Assembly (NCBI RefSeq): GCF_000498095.1
Contig: NZ_AUTQ01000275.1
Span: 1 to 46,591, forward strand
Direction of reading: 5' to 3'
DNA from: Pseudoalteromonas sp. TB64
GTDB taxonomy: Bacteria; Pseudomonadota; Gammaproteobacteria; Enterobacterales; Alteromonadaceae
DNA: 46,591 nt
Below the pieces are notes generated by a model, which saw only the letters and a program-made list of their open reading frames with translations, was not told the DNA's origin and did no database searches. The translations under genes and the position numbers were made by a program. Shown piece by piece: positions 1-8,800 of the stretch. The first letter of the stretch is position 1; every line of letters starts with the position of its first letter.

Positions 1-2
1 TA

Positions 3-880
3 GGGGCTGTTGATCTTTGTAGTATATATATTAATCAGCCCACATTGGTAGCCACATCATAGTAAATGCTAAAGCGAGCATGGAATGATAATTCCGTTCA
101 AGCTTTTCATACCTTGTAGCTATCCCTCTATATTGTTTGATCCGACCAAAGGCATTCTCAACTAAGTGCCTATATTTGTACATGCACCAGTCAATATCTT
201 CATTACCCACTAAACTGTTATCCTTGCGTGGAATAACGGGTGTAGCGCTATTATCACGAATAAACTCTCTTAGTTTTTCACTATCGTAGCCTTTATCTGC
301 GACAACCACATTACTCGTTGGGCAATTGTCTACAAGTGACTCTGCATGGACGATATCATGCGTATTTCCACAGGATAATTCATAATAAACAGGCAATCCT
401 CCGCTATCTACTGCAAGATGAATTTTAGTCGAATTGCCACCTCGACTCTTACCGATTGATTCATTGCCAGCGGTTCTTGCACCGCAACTATGCTGGTGAG
501 CCCTGACAATACTGCCATCAATAAAGATCCAATCCATATCAGCATAGTGGGATAACACACGAAATAATTCATTCAAAATATCTTTTTTGGACCATAAATT
601 AAATCGTCTATAGATAGCACTCCACGAGCCGAAATAAGACGGTAAATCTCGCCAAGGAATACCGGTACGCATCTTATAGAGTATGCCTTCGAGCGTTTTT
701 CTATGCTCAGGCTTATTATAAATTCGACCACTTAAGTGCATTACTTTTGATAAGACATTCCATGTCGCGTCTGTTAACATTAATCTTGGCATGAGGGTTC
801 GGTGTAACGTTTTTTAGCGAATTCAATTATACCTTATCCTCATGCTGTTTGTTTTTTATACCGCAAAGATCAACACGCCC
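3..880 (-). mobile_element. IS5-family (IS427-group) insertion sequence
   Basis: This is a complete insertion sequence of about 878 bp with one transposase gene. The imperfect terminal inverted repeats are GGGGCTGTTGATCTTTG at the left end and, read inward, GGGCGTGTTGATCTTTG at the right end (15 of 17 identical). Each end is flanked by the dinucleotide TA (1-2 and 881-882), the 2-bp duplication expected for the IS427 group. It sits inside a gene: the frame of the zinc-ribbon protein to its right is open from the IS edge. A non-coding element with nearly the same ends lies at 27620-27887. Confidence 0.88.
31..792 (-). CDS. IS5-family DDE transposase
   Basis: This 253-residue transposase cuts and inserts the surrounding element. 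An N-terminal DUF4096-like region (about residues 5-80, including GIPWRDLP) precedes a DDE catalytic domain. The probable triad is D92 (in IDGS), D166 (in ADKGYD) and E212 in the Y-R-E-R-K signature (YRHLVENAFGRIK). The length is normal for the IS427 group and the frame is intact in one piece, so the element may still be active. The ATG is 88 bases inside the right end of the IS, leaving space for its own weak promoter. Confidence 0.92.
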   Translation of the reverse strand: MPRLMLTDATWNVLSKVMHLSGRIYNKPEHRKTLEGILYKMRTGIPWRDLPSYFGSWSAIYRRFNLWSKKDILNELFRVLSHYADMDWIFIDGSIVRAHQHSCGARTAGNESIGKSRGGNSTKIHLAVDSGGLPVYYELSCGNTHDIVHAESLVDNCPTSNVVVADKGYDSEKLREFIRDNSATPVIPRKDNSLVGNEDIDWCMYKYRHLVENAFGRIKQYRGIATRYEKLERNYHSMLALAFTMMWLPMWAD

Positions 881-882
881 TA

Positions 883-1392
883 GTTAAATCAGAATTTATT
901 GCCGATAAACTACTAGATATAATGAAGCTTCCTGCGTCTATACCTAATGCACTTCATTTTTTTTCAACCAATGTAAGACCTTGGTTCAGTGAAGAATCAC
1001 TCGATAGAATTTGCCAATTTATTTTAGAGCAAAATATATCGCCTAACTTACAAGAGCCTTCACATGTATCAGCAAAGATAAGTGAATCAAAACCTGCATA
1101 CGATGAGAGTTTAATAGCGGCTGAGCAAACTATTACGGCACAAGTTGAGTCTAAAACGGAGCAAATCCAAGAGATAACATTAACTTGTAAGCAATGTAAT
1201 AATTCGAGTAATTTACAGCCTCTTTCCGGCCGTTATGGTTACTTTGTTAAATGCGGCAATTGCAGTGCAAATACACCAATGAAAACGCAATGCCCTAAGT
1301 GCTCAAGCACCAATACTAAAACAAGCAAACGCAAAGAAAGTTACTCTTTAGTATGCAAAGATTGTGAGATCAGTATGCCTATTAAGCTTTAG
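883..1392 (+). pseudogene. 3' remnant of a zinc-ribbon (probably NERD-type nuclease) gene cut by the IS
   Basis: The reading frame is open from the IS edge through an internal ATG at 922 to the stop at 1390, so the sequence upstream of 922 is coding in style and the gene's 5' part was separated by the IS. The visible product starts VKSEFIAD and has about 90 residues of helical and linker sequence. It ends in cysteine pairs (CKQC, CGNC, CPKC, CKDC) that form two zinc ribbons. The combination of a helical tail and terminal zinc ribbons resembles the C-terminus of NERD-domain nuclease-related proteins, but the nuclease domain is outside the window, so that name is an inference. Translation from the ATG at 922 could still make a 156-residue zinc-ribbon protein. 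Confidence 0.6.
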
Positions 1393-1397
1393 CACTT

Positions 1398-1420
1398 GTA
1401 GGTGCGATTTTACATCGCGC
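1398..1420 (+). repeat. REP-like palindrome, family 2 (GTAG head)
   Basis: A single copy of GTAGGTGCGATTTTACATCG plus GC, just after the stop of the zinc-ribbon remnant. The hairpin is GCGAT / ATCGC with a 5-base loop, preceded by the GTAG tetranucleotide. Further copies are at 4961, 16870, 18412 and 20634-20904. Confidence 0.7.
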
Positions 1421-1492
1421 TTTTGATTTTTAACTTTAAGTGATTAGTCACAACTCCCAGCTAACGTTAACAACCAAAACTGACCTAAACAC

Positions 1493-1535
1493 CTGTAGAC
1501 GCGCTGCTTGCTGACGTTTAAAAGCGCAGCTTTTA
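1493..1535 (+). repeat. Solitary REP, family 1 (same as the 14.5-16.8 kb array)
   Basis: CTGTAGACGCGCTGCTTGCT followed by a GACG variant and an AAAAGC/GCTTTT hairpin. It matches the A-type unit of the large RAYT-associated array 13 kb away. From here to 1784 no gene is evident. Confidence 0.65.
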
Positions 1536-1784
1536 CTTAATATCACGTCGGCAATGACGACCAAAGAACAGATACCGCCGACCCTCTTAGTATTTGTCGG
1601 AAACAAAACTCCACCATGCGAGGTAATTACTCATTAATTATGTGTTTGCAGGTGAAGTTAAAGGGGATTATTTTTCTGCATCGCCCTGTAATTTATCTCT
1701 CGGTTAAGACTTAACTTAGACGGTTAATACTTGTGGCTGTAACGTGTTAAAGTAAACTAAACGCTCTATACTAGGAGTGATTTT

Positions 1785-2199
1785 ATGCAGAAAATTGGTA
1801 TTTATGAGCAATTAATTACACAAGTAATTGAGCAAAATTTGAATCGTGATTAACTCAACAAGTGCGAAAAGACCTTCTCAGCCCACCACGCTGTATCACG
1901 ATTATGCAATCAGCTCTACTCTGTTCCATTGGCAAACGCAAAACAGCGCCCGCACAGAACATGGCAGTGGTCTAAGTTATATTAAGCAACAGTAAACAGG
2001 CAAAACCATCCAGTTATTTGTGCGCGAACAATGCAAAGACGAAAACGGCCGAACTATGGGATTTGTAAGCTACGGCGAGGTAAAATACCAAAGTTATAAC
2101 GGCAGTCAGCCGATGAATATAATCTGGAAATTAATAAGCCCCATGCCAAGTGAAATGTGGCATGGGGCTGGAAATTGGCGGTTGGTTGATAAATCATAA
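1785..2199 (+). pseudogene. Relic of a DUF3427-type SF2 helicase with a large internal deletion
   Basis: An ATG preceded by AGGAG opens a frame for MQKIGIYEQLITQVIEQNLN, like the N-terminus of DUF3427 helicases, then stops at 1851. The next 340 bases encode the extreme C-terminus of the same family in pieces. LNKCEKTFS is in one frame. After a one-base shift near 1886 come PTTLYHDYAISSTLFHWQTQ, an in-frame TAA after SYIKQQ, and a tail with QLFVRE, SYGEVKY and NIIWKL, ending at 2199. Intact relatives are around a thousand residues, so nearly all of the nuclease and helicase core is gone. The AGGAG-ATG signal is still present, so a 22-residue peptide could be made. Confidence 0.78.
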
Positions 2200-2211
2200 T
2201 AAGGATATTTA

Positions 2212-3639
2212 ATGAGCCATAATTATAAGATGACTAGAACATATAATGAGCAAGACTGGATCACGAGTATTGATGATGTTCAAAAAGGTCTAAAATGTAA
2301 TTGTATCTGCGTTGATTGCGGAGCACAGTTAATTGCCAAAAAAGGAGCTATACAAGCAAACCACTTCGCCCATGCTCCAGATGATCAAAAAGCAAAGAAC
2401 TGTAAATGGAACTACGAAACAGAACTTCACTTATTAGCTAAAGAAGTACTTAATAATAATAAAAAGCTAACAATACCAATTGGTAATTTTGCTCCTTATC
2501 ACTTCACACTTATTTTTGATAATGTTGAAATTGAAACTCCTATTGATAATTCTAAACGAATTCCTGACGTGATTGGTTATTCAAAGGGTGAGCAAATTTT
2601 AATTGAAATCGCGGTATCTCACTTCTGTGGCACTGATAAAATCAGCGAGTATAAAAGGTTAAATCAAAACGCTATAGAATTCGACTTTAGTAATTTTATT
2701 CCTACCTCTGAAGTAATAACATTAGAAGAAGTGAGTGATTTATTTGATAGCTCAAATGCAAAATGGCTGAGTATTGCTCCCGCTGGATTTATAGGAGAGC
2801 TATGCCATGCACATGAACGTCAATCAATTAAAGATTTAATATTTGAAAGAAGGGAGTTTTTGAATAAATACGAACAAGAAAAAACAAGCTTATATTCAGC
2901 CGTAACGTTTCTAAAAGCGCAATTACGTGATTTATCATATACTAAAAATAATCTTGAGGTAATTGTAAACAAAGACGAATCTAAAATTCGTAATGCATAC
3001 AGAATAAAATATAAAGGGCTTGTAGAGAATATCAAGCATGCTTCGAAAAAATTATCTCAAATCAATGAATACATAGCCCAGAGGTCAAATATACAAAATA
3101 AAATAGATGCTTATGAAATTAAACTGATAAACGAGATAAACATTAAAAACCAAAACTTAATAAACCAGAAAAAAAAGCTGTTAGTAGAAATAAATCAATT
3201 AGATAGAGTGAAAATCTTTACGCTAGAAGAAAATAAAAAAAGAGCTTCAGAGATGTTTGAAAAAGAAAAGGCTTCGTTAATAGAAAAATTTAACCGAAGC
3301 CTAGAAAATGAAGTTAGTGAGCTCTCTCAAAAAAAATTAAACTTAGAATTTGAAATCATAAAACTATATGAATATAGAGACGCAACTCAAGATTCAGTAA
3401 ATGAAAAGCTAGCTATTTTAGAATCTATTACACTTGAGAAGTACAAATTAGAAAAAGAAAAAGAGCGGCTAGGGGAACAAGAAAAAAATATAGCTAAACA
3501 AAATCGATTATTTCGAGATGCAGCAAAAAATATCGAAAGAATTACACCTGACTTGAAAGAGTTAACTAGAAAGGGGGGGATCCCATGGCCATTTACGCAT
3601 AATTTAGTTGATGAGCTAAGTAAGGTATCTAAGCCTTAA
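2212..3639 (+). CDS. CoiA-like zinc/PD-(D/E)xK-type protein with long coiled coil
   Basis: A 475-residue cytoplasmic protein. The N-terminus (about 25-65) is the CoiA-like metal-binding module: C33-x2-C36 followed by H51-F-A-H54 and C64. A restriction-like fold follows with RIPDV (D119) and ILIEIAV (E132), where the usual third catalytic residue is replaced by alanine or valine, so nuclease activity is uncertain. Residues about 205-450 are almost entirely charged heptad-rich coiled coil, far longer than in the streptococcal competence protein CoiA. It starts 12 bases after the helicase relic and has its own AAGGA-type site. In an accessory region with nuclease and helicase relics, a role against foreign DNA is plausible but unproven. 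AT content is higher than in the housekeeping genes further on. Confidence 0.7.
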   Translation: MSHNYKMTRTYNEQDWITSIDDVQKGLKCNCICVDCGAQLIAKKGAIQANHFAHAPDDQKAKNCKWNYETELHLLAKEVLNNNKKLTIPIGNFAPYHFTLIFDNVEIETPIDNSKRIPDVIGYSKGEQILIEIAVSHFCGTDKISEYKRLNQNAIEFDFSNFIPTSEVITLEEVSDLFDSSNAKWLSIAPAGFIGELCHAHERQSIKDLIFERREFLNKYEQEKTSLYSAVTFLKAQLRDLSYTKNNLEVIVNKDESKIRNAYRIKYKGLVENIKHASKKLSQINEYIAQRSNIQNKIDAYEIKLINEINIKNQNLINQKKKLLVEINQLDRVKIFTLEENKKRASEMFEKEKASLIEKFNRSLENEVSELSQKKLNLEFEIIKLYEYRDATQDSVNEKLAILESITLEKYKLEKEKERLGEQEKNIAKQNRLFRDAAKNIERITPDLKELTRKGGIPWPFTHNLVDELSKVSKP

Positions 3640-3684
3640 ATAAGTTTGATTGCATTTATTAAATTAATTTTAAAGCGAAATTAT

Positions 3685-4206
3685 ATGAAAAAAATATTAC
3701 TGTTAATAGCATTAACCCCCTTTATATCAAAAGCTGAAATATACAAATGCGAAACGAAAGGTATAGTGAGTTTTACAGACAAGCCTTGTAAATCTAAATC
3801 TGAGAAAATCGAATTAAACAACAATAAATCGAAATCTATCAAATGTGGTATGAAAAAACCATGTACCACCATTAAAACCAAAAGCTCATTAAGCTATCTA
3901 AGATTTAAATGGGGGAGTACAGCTTGTCCTGATGTTAATGATTGGAAACTAGCAATTACAAAAATGAATAACAAGCAGAGTAACGCTTTTAAACATACAA
4001 ATAGTAAATGTTTATATTTAAGAGAAAACACTTACGTTTATGGAATCTTAGAAACCATCAACTTTAATGGTTCAGAGTTAATAAAAGTAAAAGCAAGTAA
4101 TGGTATAAATTACTGGCTCGAACGAGCTGGGGTTATGCCTGTTGTAGAGAAAACAAAATTTCGACCAAAGAACTGGAGTACAGATCTTAGAACTCTATTG
4201 AAGTAA
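3685..4206 (+). CDS. Secreted DUF4124-like small protein
   Basis: I start at the ATG at 3685 rather than the upstream TTG at 3646, because it is followed by a classical signal peptide (MKKILLLIALTPFISKA) and preceded by AAAGCGA. The mature protein begins with IYKCETKGIVSFTDKPC, the DUF4124 pattern with two conserved cysteines typical of periplasmic proteins. The remaining ~130 residues carry further cysteines and no enzyme motif that I recognise. The 173-residue product follows the CoiA-like gene by 45 bases and may be co-transcribed. No defined function can be given. Confidence 0.65.
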   Translation: MKKILLLIALTPFISKAEIYKCETKGIVSFTDKPCKSKSEKIELNNNKSKSIKCGMKKPCTTIKTKSSLSYLRFKWGSTACPDVNDWKLAITKMNNKQSNAFKHTNSKCLYLRENTYVYGILETINFNGSELIKVKASNGINYWLERAGVMPVVEKTKFRPKNWSTDLRTLLK

Positions 4207-4405
4207 TTTCCAATCATCGTTGTTTACAAGGCGCATATTGCTCATGAATGGGCTATCTTCACTGCTTGTGTTCAGATTATTAACGTCATTGTGTAATTTT
4301 CGGGTACGTATTGGTGTTTCAAGAGGGTAGCAGTAATATTAGCCTTTTGGTGCACCCATCAAACAGAAAATATCTGGGTATGTAGGTATTTAATCCCATT
4401 TTAAA

Positions 4406-4900
4406 CTAATTATTCCTGCCTAAAGTTAAACTATATTTGGGCGATTTCTTTTTATTATTAAACTCAGGAAGTTGTCCAAATAACTCTGTAAAACGTGCAA
4501 AACAGACATACTCAAATTTAGCGACCTCTCCCATTATCTTTAAATCCACGTGGGTGCTTGATTTAACATCACACTCAAAGGGAGCAACAGTTACATATAA
4601 ATTTGGTACTAACTTTTCATAATCTTGGTGCTTATATCTGACACGGTCTGCACCACCGTGCCCACTTTTTCCAATTATGGTGTTATCAAATTGCTTTAAC
4701 CTTCCTTTCAAGCCTTTTAATGAGTTAGTCATTCCTACGTAAACAATGTTTGTAGTCCAAGAAAAATTACAACCAGATAAATCTTCATCAGCAATTGCAC
4801 AGATATAAACTCCAGGGTAATTAATACAGTCTGCTGAATTTCTATCTGTCCAGCGCATCCATTTAGTAAAACGATTTTCGTACATAACTTTTTTGCTCAA
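4406..4900 (-). CDS. GIY-YIG-type nuclease domain protein
   Basis: A 164-residue protein that is mostly one GIY-YIG-like domain. PGVYICAI (residues 29-36) and IVYVGMTN (52-59) form the two strands, GLKGRLKQF (63-71) carries the conserved arginine, and acidic residues in GEVAKFEY (about 124-131) could supply the metal-binding glutamate. It has no extra DNA-binding domain. It stands alone on the minus strand, with unassigned sequence before and REP sequences after it. Such small proteins are often found in accessory or mobile regions, and the target is unknown. Confidence 0.68.
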   Translation of the reverse strand: MSKKVMYENRFTKWMRWTDRNSADCINYPGVYICAIADEDLSGCNFSWTTNIVYVGMTNSLKGLKGRLKQFDNTIIGKSGHGGADRVRYKHQDYEKLVPNLYVTVAPFECDVKSSTHVDLKIMGEVAKFEYVCFARFTELFGQLPEFNNKKKSPKYSLTLGRNN

Positions 4901-4913
4901 ACCTTATACAATT

Positions 4914-4984
4914 AAAAAGCTTCGCTTTTCGCGCGAGCAAGCTCAGCGCCTACAACTAAAAGCTCGATGTAAAACCGCGACTAC
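4914..4984 (-). repeat. Two adjacent REP elements, one of each family
   Basis: 4914-4953 is a family 1 unit (AAAAGC/GCTTTT hairpin, then GCGC-GAGC-aa-GCTC-a-GCGC and CTAC, i.e. GTAG on the minus strand). 4961-4984 is a diverged family 2 unit (GCTCGATGTAAAACCGCGAC then TAC). Both have the GTAG head on the minus strand. They directly follow the start of the GIY-YIG gene, in its upstream region. Confidence 0.6.
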
Positions 4985-5052
4985 ATTTATAAATACCAAT
5001 CTATCAACACACTCTAATCCCCGTGATCACACCCAAAAGTTATAAATTGATG

Positions 5053-5230
5053 AGTAATCACTTGCATGGATGCAAGTTAAGCCGTGACTTCGCCATGGAT
5101 GGCGAATACACGGCGATTACGTTCACATAAATTTTTAACTTGAGGACACAGTGTGATCCTCGGGTGCGCCGTGGGATTCCAAAGGGTGGTCGGCGGCAGG
5201 CGTCCTTGTTGCCATCACCAACGCGATATA
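5053..5230. other. GC-richer intergenic block with nested palindromes
   Basis: Within the 390-base gap 4901-5295 this block is visibly richer in G+C than its surroundings and full of perfect short palindromes. CTTGCAT-GG-ATGCAAG is at 5061-5076. CGCCAT-GG-ATGGCG at 5091-5104 is nested in GCCGTG / CACGGC at 5081-5114. GAGGA / TCCTC follows near 5143. I find no convincing reading frame. It may be a structured RNA or a dispersed non-coding element. Confidence 0.35.
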
Positions 5231-5295
5231 ACCTCGAATAGAGGTTTTTAAAAACTATGTATTATCTATTTAATTACCAATATTGGTTATATTTT

Positions 5296-5763
5296 TTATC
5301 TTGTCCTAGCTAAGTAATGGATTATCCAAATAATAATCCAAAGACCACCTGTAATTAAAGAAAGTACAAAGTGTAATAGATGTGGGAAAGACTTAGGCTG
5401 GGTAACAGCTACTGCAGCTGATGATGAATTCATAAAAACATTATTAACTCTTTTTGATTCATCTGCGGCCCTAAGAACAACATCTAATATCTCACCGCAA
5501 TGCTTACATTTCTTAGCTGTATTCTTGATATATTCCGAGCAAAATGGGCATTCTTTTTCAAAAGTTATGATCGATTCCTTTGGTTCAACCTCTATCACTT
5601 TTTTATCTAATGGGTTAATTGTTATTTGTGTAAAACTTTTACCCTTTTCAACCTGTAGTTTCACTTTATCATAAAACCTTTTACAACTCGGGCATTGTTT
5701 AACTTTAACACCTTGTTCTAGTTCAATAATAAACCCACAAGCTAAGCATTCTCGCTCTTCCAT
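5296..5763 (-). CDS. Double zinc-ribbon protein with C-terminal membrane segment
   Basis: The start is placed at the ATG at 5763, which has GGAGAG six bases upstream; the ORF is open eight codons further. Of 155 residues, the first ribbon uses C6/C9 and C24/C27, and the second C72/C75 and C86/C89 (CPFC...CKHC). After a polar linker, residues about 130-152 (HFVLSLITGGLWIIIWIIHY) form one membrane segment, so the ribbons probably sit in the cytoplasm on a membrane anchor. It follows the nuclease-helicase gene by 88 bases on the same strand and might be its third partner. No enzymatic motif is visible. Confidence 0.6.
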   Translation of the reverse strand: MEERECLACGFIIELEQGVKVKQCPSCKRFYDKVKLQVEKGKSFTQITINPLDKKVIEVEPKESIITFEKECPFCSEYIKNTAKKCKHCGEILDVVLRAADESKRVNNVFMNSSSAAVAVTQPKSFPHLLHFVLSLITGGLWIIIWIIHYLARTR

Positions 5764-5851
5764 TTGACTCTCCAATCCTAAAAACATTAAATTTTCACGT
5801 TCAATAAAGCTTTCAAATCCCCGTTAAACCCTTTAAAAATCGCGCCTATAC

Positions 5852-8800
5852 CTATTCCACAACTACTTGTTTGAACCGTGCGAACGTTCGCATACTTTCA
5901 TCTGCAATCATTACTTCGTAATCTGGGTTCTGAGCGATTAGCTCATATTGCCCATTGGGTAATTTATTAATTTTTCGCAGTAAATACTGCCCGTCGCCGC
6001 CTATATCATCTCGCTCTATCGCGACTATTTGACCACGTAGCGATCCCGCTTTGTCGGATGTTATAAGCTCAAGTAGCAGTAAATCATCATCGTATATTGG
6101 ATTTTTACCGCCGTTCATTGAGTTACCTGATGCTCGCGCTAAAAAATGAACTTCAGGATCGAGCTTGCCAGCTCCATATGGTGCATCTAAATATTCAACA
6201 TCGCTGCTATCGCCTGTTTTAAAATGCCCACACGCTATTTTAATATTAGGGAAGTACGGCAGCTTGATTACCTCATTTACAGTTTTTAATTGGCTTGTAA
6301 ATAGTTCCTCATCATTACTGCTTTGTGCAGGAGTAATATTTACAACTGTATTATCAACTTGCTCTTCAAATGAAAGTAATGCTTTGAAGTGGTGGTTTTG
6401 AAGCTTAAGACCTATTTTTTGGTAATAATCTTTACCGTCTTGAATATATTGCTGCTTGATTTCGCCAAGTGCGTTTTCATCTAGCTTTTCCCACAGTACT
6501 GAGTCAAACGAAATAATGTTGAGGTCTTTTGCGTGATAAATAAAACGTTTACGCTCGTACTTTTCAAACGGGTTCGCTAATAAACTACGAGTTAAATAAG
6601 CAGTATCGTTTAAGCGTTCTTTATCATTAAGCGGGTTTTTGTCTTTTTCTGCTTGTCCGAACTCTTCTTGTAACTGCTTGTAAAAACTTTGATATCGCAA
6701 CACAAGTTTCGAAATTTGGGCTTCGCCTTGTGCATTACATTCACTTATAAAGGCAAGTAAAAAAGCAATTTTATATGAGAATGAATAATCTCGACTTTGT
6801 AAAAATTCAAAAAAATCATCTCGTCTTGAATCTTCGGTACGTTCTTTAATATTTTTGTCTATTTTGATTTGCTTTAACTGCGATTCACTAAAATAGTTTA
6901 ATGTGTGTTTACCAAATGGGTGTGTTTTTGCTGGGATTATATCTCCTTTTTTAACCCAACTTTTTACTGTGCCTGTTGAAATAAATAACTCGCGAGCAAG
7001 CTGCTCTTCATTTAGTAAACCACCGAATTCATGTTCAAAAGTAAATATGTTTACTTTCTCAATACGGCGCTCACCTTCGTATAAACGATCTAACTCAATT
7101 GCTTCGCTTTCGGATGTTGGAACTTCTGTTTTGATTATATTTTCAAATGGCTTGTAAGTAGAAAAGTTAAATAAGCCGTGTACTGACATTGGTTGCAAAG
7201 CTGCGCCATAGCTATCTACTACATCGATAACAATAAGCGCTTCTTTGTCTTTGTAATTACGCGTACCGCGCCCTAATTGCTGGGTGTAAAGTACTTTAGA
7301 CATTGTGGGTCTCGCCATAACTAAAATTTCAGTTTGTGGCGCATCCCACCCCTCGTTAAGTAGGTCGCAAGCACATAAAAAGCGTATATCCCCTTTTTGA
7401 TATTCATCAAGCCCTTTGCGATCAGAGCCATGTACTGCTTGTGCGCTAATTCCATGTTTATTAAACAATTGCGCTATTCGTTGGGCGTGCTTTATGTCGG
7501 TGCAAAACACAACACCTTGTTTTAGTGGCTTACCCTCAATTAAGGGCTCTGCAAAGTATTTATTGATTAGATCTACAATTAATTGATCGCGCGAAGGTAC
7601 TAGTACGGTTTTATTTAAATCAGCCTTTACATAGTCTTTGCCATTAAAACGTACTTGCGATAGATCAATGTTAGATTGAAGCCGGTAAGCTCTTATTTGC
7701 GGAGCAAGTCCTTTTTGGATTGCTTGCTCTAAAGTTAAATCGACTTTGTAGCGACCGAATATATCTTGCAGCTTTTGGGCATCGGGTCTTTCGTCTGTTG
7801 CAGTAAGCCCTAATAGTGTTTTAGGCTTAAAGTATTCAATTACTTTTCTTAATCCTGTCGCTACTGCATGATGAGCTTCATCAATCAGAATATAATCAAA
7901 AGATTGTGATTGCATGGTACTGTAATGGCGCATCATGTAAGCGCTCGTTTGCACTACAACATCAAGTGTTGGATCTGTTAATAACTCACCCACTTTTAAT
8001 TGGGGATACCTTAAACCTAATCGCTCTTTTAATTGTTTTTTTAAAGCTGTACTAGGTACTACTGCTAAAGCTTTCTTACATATACCAGCATCAATTTGAT
8101 TTTTTAAATCTTCTATAAATACTTCTGTTTTGCCTGTACCAGTAGGTAAAACAACTAAAAAAGTACTTTTACCTTTCTCGCGCTGATTTGAAATACTATT
8201 TACAGCTTGATCTTGGTGATCTAAAAGCTGAAATGATAAATCACGCTCTGCTAAGTATTTAGGTGCAGCACTAAAGCTTTTAGGATCACCGAAATAATCA
8301 TGCATTTGATCACTAAACTTGTAATGGTCGCTCATACCTCTGATTGACCATCTAAAAACTAAATAACCATCGTAAACTAATGAGTTTTGCTTAAATAATT
8401 GCGAACGATATTTTTTTAAACCAATTATAAGCGGGTGATGATAACGCTCTCCGTTAAGCTCTATAGCTATATTACTCTGGTTTTTAAGACCGTTACTTCT
8501 TGTCAGAACAAAATCTATATAGCGAACGTGCCCTGCACTATCAATGTATTTACTTTCAGCTTCAAGTGCATGTAAATATTGAGCGCCGAACACGGCTTCA
8601 AATAATTGGGTGAAATTATATTCAGGTGGCGTTGGATCAGTGTGGGTTTCGGTGCGATCAGCTCCAAATCTTTTTATTTTATCTAATTGCTGTTCTTCTG
8701 AACCAAGAAAAATATCAAGTTCGCCTTGAAATAGCGTTTGTGTCTCAATTGATAAAGAAGTATCTACATCATAAATAAAGCGATACAAGCCTTGGTACTT

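Noticed and set aside
4207..4405. Possible transposase tail between the DUF4124 gene and the GIY-YIG gene
   Set aside because: A stretch of open frame was seen but nothing specific enough to name.
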